A program made the translations under genes and the position numbers. A stretch of DNA of 61,138 nt from Sporosarcina sp. E16_8 (GTDB taxonomy: Bacteria > Bacillota > Bacilli > Bacillales_A > Planococcaceae), in assembly GCF_017347095.1 (NCBI RefSeq), contig NZ_JADPRZ010000017.1:1-61138 (forward strand), in the 5' to 3' direction. The notes below the pieces were generated by a model. It was not told where the DNA came from and searched no databases. It saw only the letters and a list, made by a program, of their open reading frames with translations. Positions 9,575-18,456 of this stretch are shown one piece after another; position 1 is the first letter of the stretch, and each line of letters starts with the position of its first letter.

Positions 9575-11701
9575 TTACACTTTGTTGATGACAATTTCTT
9601 CGTCCACGACATCGACACGGACTTTTTCAACATGCCCATCTAAAATAAGATCTGTTAATGGATTTTCGATTTTATCTTGAATGACCCTGCGAAGTGGGCG
9701 GGCTCCGAATCGTTTATCATAGCCTAATTTGACCAATGCTTGTTTTACTTCTTGGGAAACCGTGATGTCAATATTATTTTCTGCGATTGTTACTTGTAAA
9801 TCAACAAGCATCAATTCCACGATTTCAAGTAGATTTCCCTCTGTTAATTCGTTAAATGTGACAATCGAATCGAAACGATTGAGAAATTCAGGTTTGAAAT
9901 AATCGCCCAATATTTCGAGCATAGTAACGGACTCATGGACTGTTTGATTGAAACCGACACTCACTTTTTTGTCGCCTGTTCCAGCATTACTTGTCATAAT
10001 AATGACCGTATCTTTGAAACTGACTGTCCGACCATGTGAATCTGTTAAGCGGCCATCCTCCATAATCTGAAGGAACATATTTTGAACTTCTGGATGTGCT
10101 TTTTCAATTTCGTCAAGGAGTAAAATTGAATACGGATTCCGGCGTACTTGCTCTGTTAATTGGCCAGCTTCATCATGCCCTATATAACCTGGAGGAGAGC
10201 CAATAATTTTAGATACCGCATGTTTCTCCATATATTCACTCATGTCGAGACGTATTAAGGTATCCCGTGAACCGAATAATTCTTCTGCCAGTACTTTTGT
10301 AATTTCTGTTTTACCAACACCAGTTGGACCGACAAATAAGAAGGAGCCAATGGGACGGTCTTTCGATTTAAGTCCTGCACGGCTACGACGGATTGCTTTT
10401 GCAACTTTATCGACCGCCTCTTCTTGACCGATGACTTTTTTGCTGAGATTTTCCTGAAGACCTTTCATTTTCACCTGTTCTGCCGCTTGTAGTTTTGTCA
10501 CAGGAATTCCTGTTTTCTCTTCAACAATTAACTCAATATCTGCAACAGAAACTTCTATTTTTTCAGCTTCCCCGTTTTGTTTCGCTTCTTCCAATTGTTT
10601 ACGTAATTGAATTTCCTCGTAACGTAAATTTGCCGCTTTTTCATAGTCTTCCATTTCTGCTGCTTGTTCTTTTTCTTGAATGATTTCGCCCAGACGCACT
10701 CCAAGTGATTCTGAATCTGAATTAGGGGTAACATGTATAAGATTTAAACGTGACCCTACTTCATCCATCAAATCAATCGCTTTGTCCGGTAAAAAGCGGT
10801 CTTGAATATAGCGTTGTGATAAGGTGACAAAAGCTTGCACCGCCTCATCTGTATAGCGAACTTCATGGAAATTTTCGTAACGTCCTTTAATCCCGTTTAA
10901 GATTTTAATCGTATCTTCTGCAGATGGCTCCTTGACGATAATCGGTTGGAACCGACGTTCAAGTGCGGCATCTTTCTCGATTTGACGATATTCTTTCAAT
11001 GTCGTTGCCCCGATGAGTTGCAAGCCCCCACGCGCTAAGGCTGGCTTCAAAATATTTCCGGCATCCATTTGCGATCCTTCTGTCGAACCTGCACCAACGA
11101 GTAGATGAATTTCATCGATGAATAAAATAACATCTGTCCGGGTTTGAAGCTCTTCAATTAGTTGTTTCATCCGCTCTTCAAACTGACCACGAATACCCGT
11201 ATTGGTAACAAGTGAAGCAACATCTAATAAGTACACTTCTTTATTCATTAGTTTTACCGGGACATCGCCTTCGTGAATTTTTACTGCGAGCCCCTCGGCG
11301 ATTGCTGTTTTACCAACTCCAGGCTCACCAATTAGCACTGGATTGTTTTTATTTCTTCTATTTAACGTTTCGATGACGCGTCTTACTTCTTGATCACGTC
11401 CGATGACCGGATCAATCAGTCCTTTTCTTGCATCGTTTGATATATTTTTACCAAGTTGGTCTAGCAAACCATCGCCGTGACCTTCTTGTGTTTGCTTTGT
11501 TTGAGTTCTTGCCTGTTGGCCGCCGTTTGCTTGGAAAAAGTGATTCGCATTGTCGCTAAATGACGGCATCTCGCCTGCCTGTAATTGACCTTGGATTTCT
11601 TGAAAGCACGTATGACACATATTTATGTGCATACCTTGCTGATTCACTTGAAATCTTAAACTCATCGTCGCTTCGTTTTTACCACAATGTTGACACTGCA
11701 T
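9575..11701 (-). CDS. clpE: ATP-dependent Clp protease ATP-binding subunit ClpE
   Basis: A 708-residue AAA+ unfoldase that feeds misfolded protein to ClpP after heat or protein stress. The N-terminus has the ClpE zinc finger (C3, C6, C29, C32). The first AAA module has [14 protein letters not shown] and [19 protein letters not shown]-like linker with [12 protein letters not shown] follows, then the second AAA module with [15 protein letters not shown] place the start at 11701, where GGGAGGA stands 7 bases before the ATG and the protein begins directly at MQCQHCG. An upstream in-frame ATG at 11725 has no ribosome binding site. A CtsR-like operator lies about 75 bases upstream. Confidence 0.93.
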   Translation of the reverse strand: MQCQHCGKNEATMSLRFQVNQQGMHINMCHTCFQEIQGQLQAGEMPSFSDNANHFFQANGGQQARTQTKQTQEGHGDGLLDQLGKNISNDARKGLIDPVIGRDQEVRRVIETLNRRNKNNPVLIGEPGVGKTAIAEGLAVKIHEGDVPVKLMNKEVYLLDVASLVTNTGIRGQFEERMKQLIEELQTRTDVILFIDEIHLLVGAGSTEGSQMDAGNILKPALARGGLQLIGATTLKEYRQIEKDAALERRFQPIIVKEPSAEDTIKILNGIKGRYENFHEVRYTDEAVQAFVTLSQRYIQDRFLPDKAIDLMDEVGSRLNLIHVTPNSDSESLGVRLGEIIQEKEQAAEMEDYEKAANLRYEEIQLRKQLEEAKQNGEAEKIEVSVADIELIVEEKTGIPVTKLQAAEQVKMKGLQENLSKKVIGQEEAVDKVAKAIRRSRAGLKSKDRPIGSFLFVGPTGVGKTEITKVLAEELFGSRDTLIRLDMSEYMEKHAVSKIIGSPPGYIGHDEAGQLTEQVRRNPYSILLLDEIEKAHPEVQNMFLQIMEDGRLTDSHGRTVSFKDTVIIMTSNAGTGDKKVSVGFNQTVHESVTMLEILGDYFKPEFLNRFDSIVTFNELTEGNLLEIVELMLVDLQVTIAENNIDITVSQEVKQALVKLGYDKRFGARPLRRVIQDKIENPLTDLILDGHVEKVRVDVVDEEIVINKV

Positions 11702-11776
11702 ATTTGTATCCTCCCACTTTTTCATTTATCTATCTCGCTTGACTTTGACTATACGTAATCTATGAATTAATTGTAC

Positions 11777-11793
11777 ACTGACCTTTTTTGACT
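11777..11793 (-). promoter_or_regulatory. CtsR operator of clpE
   Basis: Read on the minus strand the site is AGTCAAA-AAA-GGTCAGT, a close match to the CtsR heptad direct repeat (A/G)GTCAAA-NAN-(A/G)GTCAAA. A second, tighter run AGTCAAAGTCAA sits near 11739-11750, closer to the gene. CtsR represses clp genes in Firmicutes, so the placement before clpE is expected. Confidence 0.7.
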
Positions 11794-12006
11794 TTCAAGA
11801 AACTTGCTTGCATATTTTCGTTTTTTAAATGAATCCTCATGTTCATAGAGTTTCCACGTTTGCAATTAGTATTGTCTTTGTGTGGTAAACTGCAACAAGT
11901 TGAACGCCTGTACAGTGAAAGTGTGTATACTTACAAAATAATAATGTCTAGAGTATCATTGACTTTTTAAGTCAATACCTAGAATTTGAATTAGGAGTGA
12001 TTTTTC

Positions 12007-12291
12007 TTGACCAGTAAAATATTTTTAAATGACAGAGTAATTTATATAGGTAGGTATGAAGAGGAAATAGTAAATGGATTATATAAAGTTTCAGTTGATT
12101 TTAACGTAACAAGTGATGATTACCATGACATGACAACTTTACTTTACAGCGGAATATTTGACGTAAAGATTCCTGAGCGTAACTTACTATTTAGGGGGTC
12201 CATTCATAATTATTCTACTTCCATTACTAATTTGTATGTAAAAGATCAAATAGGCCAGTTTAAATTGACTCTGATAGAAGTCAGTCAGTAA
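12007..12291 (+). CDS. DUF3219 family protein (YkvR-like)
   Basis: A 94-residue soluble protein of unknown function resembling Bacillus subtilis YkvR. The shared features are an N-terminal strand, the segment VTSDDYHDMTTLLYS, the motif PERNLLFRG and NYSTSITNLY. The start is TTG at 12007, 6 bases after AGGAGTGA. It stands alone and divergent from clpE. No signal peptide or membrane segment is present. Function cannot be inferred. Confidence 0.75.
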   Translation: MTSKIFLNDRVIYIGRYEEEIVNGLYKVSVDFNVTSDDYHDMTTLLYSGIFDVKIPERNLLFRGSIHNYSTSITNLYVKDQIGQFKLTLIEVSQ

Positions 12292-12477
12292 GAAATGGTG
12301 TAATGTGTATAGTTGATTTTGGATTACTATGGATTGAACGACTTCTCTATCATTACCCGGATGTCTGGCTGTCTAGGGTTGCGACATTGCCGTAGTCAGA
12401 TAAGATACCCTGTTCATTCACAAACAGAGCATATGGATAGCAATCCTACATCTAGTAAGACAGAATAAACTAAAATG

Positions 12478-12508
12478 GACCACCTAATGCTACTAACATT
12501 AGGCGGTC
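12478..12508 (-). terminator. Hairpin, probable minus-strand terminator
   Basis: Arms GACCACCTAATG (12478-12489) and CATTAGGCGGTC (12497-12508). On the minus-strand transcript the single mismatch becomes a G-U pair, and the hairpin is followed by CATTTTAGTTTATT. The DNA between 12292 and 12742 holds this and the next hairpin and no gene. Confidence 0.5.
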
Positions 12509-12550
12509 TATATTAGTAGGTTCCCTTCAAGGGGTCAACTCTATAGAGAT

Positions 12551-12598
12551 AAAATAATCCATCCATTATGAGCTCCCGCTCTAGGATGGTTTATTTTT
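12551..12598. terminator. Long bidirectional hairpin terminator
   Basis: Outer arms ATAATCCATCC and GGATGGTTTAT pair with one mismatch around an inner stem GAGC-TCCC-GCTC. A-rich and T-rich flanks (AAAATAA, TTATTTTTAT) allow termination on both strands. It probably serves the SLH gene that ends at 12743. Confidence 0.65.
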
Positions 12599-12742
12599 AT
12601 GGGCAAAGGACACTATTGCTATCATTCCTGTTTAGTGCAATGCGCCTTCTCCATTATAAAACCTGCTTGATAATTTCCCACATCGATTTTTAAGAGTACG
12701 ACTAACAAATCGGTGACAGCTCAGAATAGGGAAGTCTTTTTA

Positions 12743-14092
12743 TCATTTCTTCAGCGAATGTTTCTTTCCTTTCGTGTCTGTCACAATCAACTGCGTATCC
12801 GTCACTTCCATCCGTTTCCCAAGGATATTCGACAACTTGATTGTTTTTTTATCCAGTAAACTGTACTTGAAGACGCCTTTTTTATTGAAATAATACATCG
12901 TGGAGTGGTCATGCAGCACGGAGAGGAATTCTCCGCCCGCTTCGCGATTACTATGGACATCAAAAAGGTCAAATGTTGCGCGTGCGTCAAAAGTAAATTC
13001 CTTCCTCTTATCGCTGCTGCCATCCATCGCTGTCGAATAAAACACTAGCGTACTGTCCTTAAAATCATCCGGACCAATCGAGCGTGGACCCATATCTGTG
13101 TAGTAGATCCGGTCATTCCAAACAAACATATTGCTCATCTGGCTCGGCTCTTTCATTTTCACCAAATCTTGTCCATCAATCTTCATCTTCATCACAGCGT
13201 AGGCGAATGGCACTTCATCCGCTTCGGCAAATCCACCGCTATGGTATGGGATGAAAATCTCTTCGTTGTAGACAATAAGTTGGGTATTTGAATGCAAGTA
13301 TGTCGCACTGGAATAATCCCAACTGCTTATCGGTACGTCTTTGTACTTTAATAACACTTCACGTTTGTCGGTTGCCATATTTTTTTTAATAAGGTCAGGA
13401 TACCCAACCTCATCCCGCTCAGTGAAATAGGTAAAGCCATCCTGTTCAACGGTCTTCCCTTTGGTACTGACATATGAATGATAGCTACTGAGCTTCATCT
13501 TATCATCCATGGCACGGACTAAAAATGCCGAAAACTGTGCACGCGTGACAGAGTCTGATGGCATATATTTGCCGTTCGATCCGCCCGCGACGCGCTGTTT
13601 TGCGATTCCGTTGATGTCCTGATAGGCCCAGTGTGATGGTGTGACGTCAATAAATGTGGCTTGCTTGTCGAGCGGCATGTCGAACGCACGACGCAGGATC
13701 GCGGCCATTTGCGCGCGAGATGTTTTTTCACCAGGACGCATGTAGCCATTATCGCCTCGGAGAATTCCTTTTTCATTCACCGTCGCCAGGATCTGATAAT
13801 ACGGTGATTTTTTGGATACGTCTTTGAATTCGACGGAGGTATTTTCCGTCAGTGGAATTTTTAATGCCTTGATGAGCATCGATGCGGCTTGCGACCGGGT
13901 GATTGGCTCATTCGGCTTGAATGTGCCATCCGGATAGCCGCCGATAATAGTTCGGTCGGATAAATACATGATTTCATTTTTCGCCCAATGCTTATCCACG
14001 TCGGAAAACTGAATGGCAGCCTGTGCTTGGAATGGGGTCGCAGCGAAAATGAGCAGTAGAGCCGTCAATACGGCAGTCAGTTTACTTTTCAA
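12743..14092 (-). CDS. S-layer homology domain protein with C-terminal DUF5050-like domain
   Basis: A 449-residue secreted cell-wall protein. After a Sec signal peptide (KSKLTAVLTALLLIFA, cleavage near AQA-AIQF) come three SLH domains (about residues 28-200), each with an FxDV-type start, a GYPDGTFKPN-like or equivalent turn and an ITRSQAA-like helix. SLH triplets bind pyruvylated secondary cell-wall polymer. The remaining 245 residues form a beta-rich region typical of DUF5050-like propellers. The start is TTG at 14092, after AGGAGG with a 10-base spacer; the frame is open upstream but carries no other good start. It lies downstream of the ECF sigma/partner genes in the same direction. Confidence 0.8.
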   Translation of the reverse strand: MKSKLTAVLTALLLIFAATPFQAQAAIQFSDVDKHWAKNEIMYLSDRTIIGGYPDGTFKPNEPITRSQAASMLIKALKIPLTENTSVEFKDVSKKSPYYQILATVNEKGILRGDNGYMRPGEKTSRAQMAAILRRAFDMPLDKQATFIDVTPSHWAYQDINGIAKQRVAGGSNGKYMPSDSVTRAQFSAFLVRAMDDKMKLSSYHSYVSTKGKTVEQDGFTYFTERDEVGYPDLIKKNMATDKREVLLKYKDVPISSWDYSSATYLHSNTQLIVYNEEIFIPYHSGGFAEADEVPFAYAVMKMKIDGQDLVKMKEPSQMSNMFVWNDRIYYTDMGPRSIGPDDFKDSTLVFYSTAMDGSSDKRKEFTFDARATFDLFDVHSNREAGGEFLSVLHDHSTMYYFNKKGVFKYSLLDKKTIKLSNILGKRMEVTDTQLIVTDTKGKKHSLKK

Positions 14093-14181
14093 AATGATAG
14101 AGCCTCCTATTTTTAAAAAAACGGTGGCTGTTGGTAGCAATCCTTGCCAACAACAACCTTTGATTAATGCCTTTAAGTGGA

Positions 14182-14263
14182 GGGAAAACCAGGTTGGTGT
14201 CTTTATATAGTGAGCGGTTGGTTGACGGCTACTTCTTCTGGACAGCTAACAACCTGGTTTCCC
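14182..14263. other. Inverted repeat between the sigma-partner gene and the SLH gene
   Basis: GGGAAAACCAGGTTG (14182-14196) and CAACCTGGTTTCCC (14250-14263) pair almost perfectly, with a one-base bulge, across a 53-base loop. It stands between two genes of the same orientation. It could be an attenuating terminator, a processing site or a protein-binding site; there is no clean T-run next to the stem. Confidence 0.5.
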
Positions 14264-14332
14264 GAATATGTTTGGGTGAATCCCCTTGAATTATGTCTTA
14301 AACTTGTACCACCCCCCTTTTTGAATCCAATA

Positions 14333-15406
14333 CTATTCCTGAATGAGCCAACGCTCTGATCCAGTATCGCGCTTCATATAAAATACCCGTTCCGCTACCC
14401 CTTCTCGCCCATATTGGTAGTGGATTTCTATCTCATTCTCAGATAGGGGAGTCGCTCCCCGATAAGAGGCCTCTAAAAACAGTTCACCCACTCGGCTAAT
14501 TTGTGTAAAAGCGGGCGTCTCCAGCAAATTGCCGAAGCCCAATAGAACGTCATATAAATACAAATCAAAATACTGCTCCGGTGTATAAACACCCGTCAAC
14601 TGTCCCGATAAATAATCCAGATACATCGAATGGGTACGCTCTTCCGTCGCTACGCCTACAACTTCCCCATAAATTTTATGCACAGGGGTAATCGCTGCAC
14701 CTTGCACCGTATTACTTGCCGGGAAATGGTTCACTACTAAATATTCCCGCGCATTCAACTTTTGGTCGTACCCCCCTGCAAGCGTGACTCCCTGTTTTTC
14801 ATAAAGATCCATAATTTCTGATGGCAACGGTTTGCCGTTTATCTTCAGCTTGCCCTTTTCCAGCACGACACGATCCCCCGGGACCGCAACCACTTCGTAA
14901 TAGGCATCCATATATGTCGGTAAATGGCTTGTCGTATTTGTCATCGTGCGAACAATGTCGCCTGACTCATAGACAACCTCATCGAATAGATCTACTTTGC
15001 GCTCAATGACCGTATGGAAAGCATCCGAACTCCCTTTTAATGAAAAGTTTTCTTTATCCACATAATACAGACCGTCGACTTTATCAAAATGCGGAAGTGC
15101 CGCAAACTCCTCATAATCAACGGCTGACAGTTGCTTCTTCTTCTGAAGTGCCGAGATTTGCGCTAAATCATCCAGTGGATCATATGGGACCCCAGCTCCC
15201 TTATCTGAAGATAGAAAATTCGCAGGGTCAATTGTGAAAATAAGAAACAGTGCTACTATAGGTATCGCCGCCGAGACAAACAGCACTTGCCAAGAAAACT
15301 TTTTAGCCTGTGGCCGTAAACGTTCACCTACACGCTGCTTTATTCGCCTTTCCTGCTTCGCTGTATCGCCCATCATTTGATCGAGCTTACGTTTGAAATC
15401 GCTCAA
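14333..15406 (-). CDS. Membrane protein with degenerate signal-peptidase (S26)-like domain, putative anti-sigma factor
   Basis: A 357-residue protein translationally coupled to the upstream ECF sigma gene (4-base overlap), so a regulatory partnership is likely. A basic cytoplasmic N-terminus of about 37 residues precedes one membrane helix (about 38-58). The extracytoplasmic part carries motifs of type I signal peptidase in the right order: KGSSDAFHT (position of the catalytic Ser box), SGDIV, AVPGDRVVLEKGKLKING, and EYLVVNH...IYGEVVGV. The general-base lysine that precedes PGD by six residues is a tyrosine (Y170), and the GDNR and SxDSR motifs are gone, so protease activity is unlikely. Anti-sigma role is inferred from context only. 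The C-terminal 100 residues are unrecognised. Confidence 0.65.
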   Translation of the reverse strand: MSDFKRKLDQMMGDTAKQERRIKQRVGERLRPQAKKFSWQVLFVSAAIPIVALFLIFTIDPANFLSSDKGAGVPYDPLDDLAQISALQKKKQLSAVDYEEFAALPHFDKVDGLYYVDKENFSLKGSSDAFHTVIERKVDLFDEVVYESGDIVRTMTNTTSHLPTYMDAYYEVVAVPGDRVVLEKGKLKINGKPLPSEIMDLYEKQGVTLAGGYDQKLNAREYLVVNHFPASNTVQGAAITPVHKIYGEVVGVATEERTHSMYLDYLSGQLTGVYTPEQYFDLYLYDVLLGFGNLLETPAFTQISRVGELFLEASYRGATPLSENEIEIHYQYGREGVAERVFYMKRDTGSERWLIQE

Positions 15407-15906
15407 TTTTTCACTACCTCCTCATCCTCGTCCTCAAAAAATCCCTTTAGCTGCTGCTTTGCCCTTCGCAGCCGTGTTTTCACGGTATTTTCATTCAGCT
15501 GTAGATAGTTTGCTATTTCCGCTATAGATTGCTCGTCATAATAAAACAATAGTAAAGGTTCACGGTATTTTAACGGAAGTTGGAAAAGATTTTTTTCAAG
15601 TGTGGCCAACTGCTCTTGCTCCAACACTACTTCTTCTGCGCCTTTTACCGAAACAAAGATTGTATCGAACAGCACATCTTTTTTATGCTTCCACGAGCGC
15701 AAATAATCTTTTGCACGATTAGCTGTCATTTTCGTTAAATATGTCTTCAATGATGCCTCATTGCGAAACTGGTCACTCTTTTGAAAATACGTAACAAATA
15801 CTTCTTGTACAATATCCTCGGCAGTCGACCAATTCTTCACATATAAATAAGCGATGCGCACTAAATAACGCGAATGCTCATCGATTACTTGATCAATAGT
15901 ACTCAT
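15403..15906 (-). CDS. ECF-type RNA polymerase sigma factor
   Basis: A 167-residue sigma-70 family protein containing only regions 2 and 4, as in extracytoplasmic-function sigma factors such as SigV, SigW and SigX. Region 2 shows YLVRIAYLYVKNWSTAEDIV and FVTYFQ. Region 4 shows LPLKYREPLLLFYYDEQSI and the HTH ANYLQLNENTVKTRLRRAKQ. The gene lies 20 bases after the deacetylase gene and overlaps the following membrane-partner gene by 4 bases. The operon promoter (17230-17255) matches ECF promoters, so autoregulation is likely. Which B. subtilis sigma it is orthologous to cannot be settled by eye. Confidence 0.88.
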   Translation of the reverse strand: MSTIDQVIDEHSRYLVRIAYLYVKNWSTAEDIVQEVFVTYFQKSDQFRNEASLKTYLTKMTANRAKDYLRSWKHKKDVLFDTIFVSVKGAEEVVLEQEQLATLEKNLFQLPLKYREPLLLFYYDEQSIAEIANYLQLNENTVKTRLRRAKQQLKGFFEDEDEEVVKN

Positions 15907-15926
15907 TTACGAACCCTCGCCCTCTT

Positions 15927-17195
15927 CTACGGCCACGCCATGTCCCCCTCCACATACGCAACAAATTGCTCAAACGACTTTTTCTCTGTTATTCCATATC
16001 GGCATACTTCATAATTTGACATCTTCCTATTCGCATACCCTTCGGTCGTCGTAAAGCCAATCAACACCCCTGCCTCTTTTGCCGCCGCGATGAAATTCTC
16101 ATTATAATGCCCATACGGATAAGCTAATGAAACAGCTGCCGGTACTTGCTCGATATTTTGCTGTAAATCCAACAGTATCTCTTCTTTTGAACGATCTAAC
16201 GCAATCCCTGCACCCGAAACCTTATTAAGTGAATGCAATTCATATGTATGTGCTTCAAACTGGAAAACATCCGCCAGCTCTACTAAATCCGAAGCGGTAA
16301 AAAACTGCAGCGGGCCTTCCGCATCAAATGGCTGCGCTCCCAGCGCCCGTTCGGTACGTGAGGAAATAATGTGCTGAAGCGCACTAAACCCGTATTGCTT
16401 CAAAATGGGATATGCATATTCCTTCGTCGATAATAACCCATCGTCAAATGTAATGAGCACTGCTTTACTCGGTACGACTAGGCGCCCTTCCAAATAGTCA
16501 TAAAGCTGATGTGCCGTCAGCGTCTCGAAATGATGATCCGCCAAGTACCCCATCTGCTGCTCAAACGCTTCCAAGGAAATCGTACTATCCATCGTTGTCA
16601 TCAACTCGCGCGGCAAAACCTGATGGTATACAAGCACCGGCAGACCCTCGTCCAAAGTAACGGCCTGTTTAGAAATATATCCCGGCCGCTCTCCTATTGA
16701 AAGGATATACCAATCCTCTTCCTCCCTCACGACCGGATAGCGATAGCCTTCTTCCATCTCCAGTATAACGCTGCTCTGCAAGTCAGCATCCTCATAAACC
16801 TCGGTTTTTTGCAAGGTATGAACAGCAGCCAACCGCTCCGTATGTACAAGTGTCGAAAGCTTCTTTTTTTCAACCTTCGCCTGCCCCTTACGGACAAAGG
16901 CTGTCATATTTCCCAACCGAAGCTCATAATACGCCTCATCCTCACCTGTGACAGCAACAGGCTGATTCGCCTCCAACACGCCAATCTGAGTCATGGCTGC
17001 CCCCTTCATATAAATCGGCTGACGCTCTTGCAAGGTCAACACCCGCTCAAATTCCCTCTTCGCGACAAACCGCTCCCCTTCCTTCCCCTGCGCAAACACT
17101 CTTCCTTGCGATTCAACCAAAATCCAGAGCGCACCAACACTGATTAATATAATCAAGCACATAAGTAACAGCACATTACTAGATATCTTTCTCAT
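15927..17195 (-). CDS. Membrane-anchored polysaccharide deacetylase (NodB domain)
   Basis: A 422-residue envelope enzyme. It has an N-terminal signal anchor (about residues 8-27), two short beta-rich SH3-like segments (about 45-175) and a NodB-type carbohydrate esterase domain (about 185-415). The domain starts with LPVLVYHQVLP, and the metal and catalytic motifs ITFDDG and HTYELH are visible, as is SLAYPYGHYNE. Such enzymes remove acetyl groups from cell-wall glycans and confer lysozyme resistance. It is the first gene of the ECF operon and directly downstream of the ECF promoter, which parallels SigV-controlled deacetylases. The substrate is inferred, not shown. Confidence 0.85.
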   Translation of the reverse strand: MRKISSNVLLLMCLIILISVGALWILVESQGRVFAQGKEGERFVAKREFERVLTLQERQPIYMKGAAMTQIGVLEANQPVAVTGEDEAYYELRLGNMTAFVRKGQAKVEKKKLSTLVHTERLAAVHTLQKTEVYEDADLQSSVILEMEEGYRYPVVREEEDWYILSIGERPGYISKQAVTLDEGLPVLVYHQVLPRELMTTMDSTISLEAFEQQMGYLADHHFETLTAHQLYDYLEGRLVVPSKAVLITFDDGLLSTKEYAYPILKQYGFSALQHIISSRTERALGAQPFDAEGPLQFFTASDLVELADVFQFEAHTYELHSLNKVSGAGIALDRSKEEILLDLQQNIEQVPAAVSLAYPYGHYNENFIAAAKEAGVLIGFTTTEGYANRKMSNYEVCRYGITEKKSFEQFVAYVEGDMAWP

Positions 17196-17229
17196 ACATT
17201 TACCTCCACCGTCTATTAAGCAACGTACA

Positions 17230-17255
17230 GACGGTGATTTTCAGAAAAAGTTTCA
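17230..17255 (-). promoter_or_regulatory. ECF sigma promoter of the deacetylase-sigma-partner operon
   Basis: On the minus strand: TGAAAC at 17255-17250, a 16-base spacer, and CGTC at 17233-17230, followed by TGTA. This is the classical ECF (SigV/SigW/SigX-type) arrangement. The spacer begins with a T-run (TTTTTCTG), also typical. The site ends 34 bases before the deacetylase start codon. An almost identical promoter stands at 45319-45344. Confidence 0.8.
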
Positions 17256-17398
17256 AAAGTTTTTATAAAGATGTACCTAAAGTTTTTCTATGATGCTCAT
17301 TTACTCGAATTCCCTTTTTCCTCAACTAAATAAAAGCATTCAGTCATAGAATATCTACTAGTTAATCACCCTGTGCGATACCATTGATTGAGATAAAT

Positions 17399-17502
17399 TA
17401 TGTGTGTTCCTATGCAACAAAAAATCCGCGCAATTGTATACAAAATAAATAGAGATTAGATTATCGGTACCTAATCTAATCTCCAGTTCATAAATATGTA
17501 AT
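17399..17502. repeat. Dispersed repeat, family D copy 1
   Basis: About 100 bases shared with 38343-38443: TATGTGTGT, a TGCAACAAAAAA block, CAATTGTATA, then a palindrome GAGATTAGATTA / TAATCTAATCTC around CGGTACC, and CAGTTCATAAATATGTA. The two copies are 21 kb apart, both in noncoding DNA. The surrounding 17256-17574 gap holds no gene. Confidence 0.75.
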
Positions 17503-17574
17503 TGTAGTCAATAGCCGAAATAGGTGCCTGACACTTGCCAGCTAAGGAAGTTAGAGCCTATTTATGTTAGTTCT

Positions 17575-18027
17575 TCAAGCCACTAATTGTCCCACCATGA
17601 TATACCAACCGTGATTGTCTACCGGTTTATCATGAAATTGAATCTCTGGGGAAAGGTCTGTTTCATTTGGTCGGACGAAGATTTGAAGCATTTCCACCTC
17701 ATCTTCTTTTACTCTTTCCTCATGCCAAAAGCTTGCACCTGCATTCATCATCATTAATTTACCACGTGCAATCGGCGCATCAAAACCTGCGGAATCACGA
17801 TGATGCGTGATACCTGAGCTTATATAACTTAATATTTCATCATTTACGTGTTCGTGCATATTAATCGTTAAGCCCTTTTTCATAACCGCATGGTCAATGA
17901 TTGCTAATGGCCCGAATGCTGTATCTGCGGTTTTATTGCCTAAAATTTCACCTGGTTTAACCCGTGTAATTGTGAATGGACCCCTGAACGGCTCTGCATG
18001 ATTTACCGCTTCAAGTTTTTGTAACAA
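17575..18027 (-). CDS. Pirin-like cupin protein, short form
   Basis: A 150-residue protein matching the N-terminal cupin domain of pirins, with MHEHVNDEILSYISSG, a DSAG turn, GKLMMMNAGASFWHEE and LQIFVRP. Pirins bind Fe and some act as quercetinase-like or redox-sensing proteins; full-length members have a second cupin and 230-290 residues. This one stops after the first domain (GWYIMVGQLVA), so it is either a short form or truncated. The TTG at 18027 is favoured: AAGGAGG stands 8 bases upstream, inside a longer frame that begins at 18060. It is the last gene behind the HxlR regulator. Confidence 0.72.
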   Translation of the reverse strand: MLQKLEAVNHAEPFRGPFTITRVKPGEILGNKTADTAFGPLAIIDHAVMKKGLTINMHEHVNDEILSYISSGITHHRDSAGFDAPIARGKLMMMNAGASFWHEERVKEDEVEMLQIFVRPNETDLSPEIQFHDKPVDNHGWYIMVGQLVA

Positions 18028-18103
18028 GACAAAAACCTCCTTCTCCATCATATATAACAAAATCGACTCTCCATTGGAAAGTCGATTTTGTTGGTAGTAT
18101 CAT

Positions 18104-18412
18104 TTATTTTTCGATCGGACCATTATTAATCAAAGATAATGGCACATTAACCTCGAAAATCTTGCCACGAATAGCTTGAATCCCGAAAGACGTTAAACGT
18201 GCCGAGTGCATTTCTAAATAGGCTTGGGCCGTTTCTTTTGTTTCGAATAAATAGACGCCTCCAGCTTCTTTTGCCACCGCATCTTCTGTCCAAACTTTCC
18301 AAATCATACCTGGCTCATCATTAATGCTTTGAGCCAATTCTGCAAAGCCTTTTGACATTTCTTCCCCAAATGGACCTTCCATTTTGAAATCTACTTGTAA
18401 TAAATATGTCAT
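18104..18412 (-). CDS. YdhR-like monooxygenase
   Basis: A 102-residue ferredoxin-like-fold protein closely resembling E. coli YdhR along its whole length: LLQVDFKMEGPFGEEM, INDEPGMIWKVWTED, AGGVYLFETKETAQAYLEMH and KIFEVNVPLS. YdhR-type dimers are related to antibiotic-biosynthesis monooxygenases and are thought to act on aromatic or quinone-like compounds. It lies between the DsbA-like gene and the pirin-like gene in the same direction, in keeping with an electrophile or quinone response. Confidence 0.82.
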   Translation of the reverse strand: MTYLLQVDFKMEGPFGEEMSKGFAELAQSINDEPGMIWKVWTEDAVAKEAGGVYLFETKETAQAYLEMHSARLTSFGIQAIRGKIFEVNVPLSLINNGPIEK

Positions 18413-18456
18413 TTCAAGTCTCCTTTTTCATTTTAATACTTACTCGTCTACCACAG

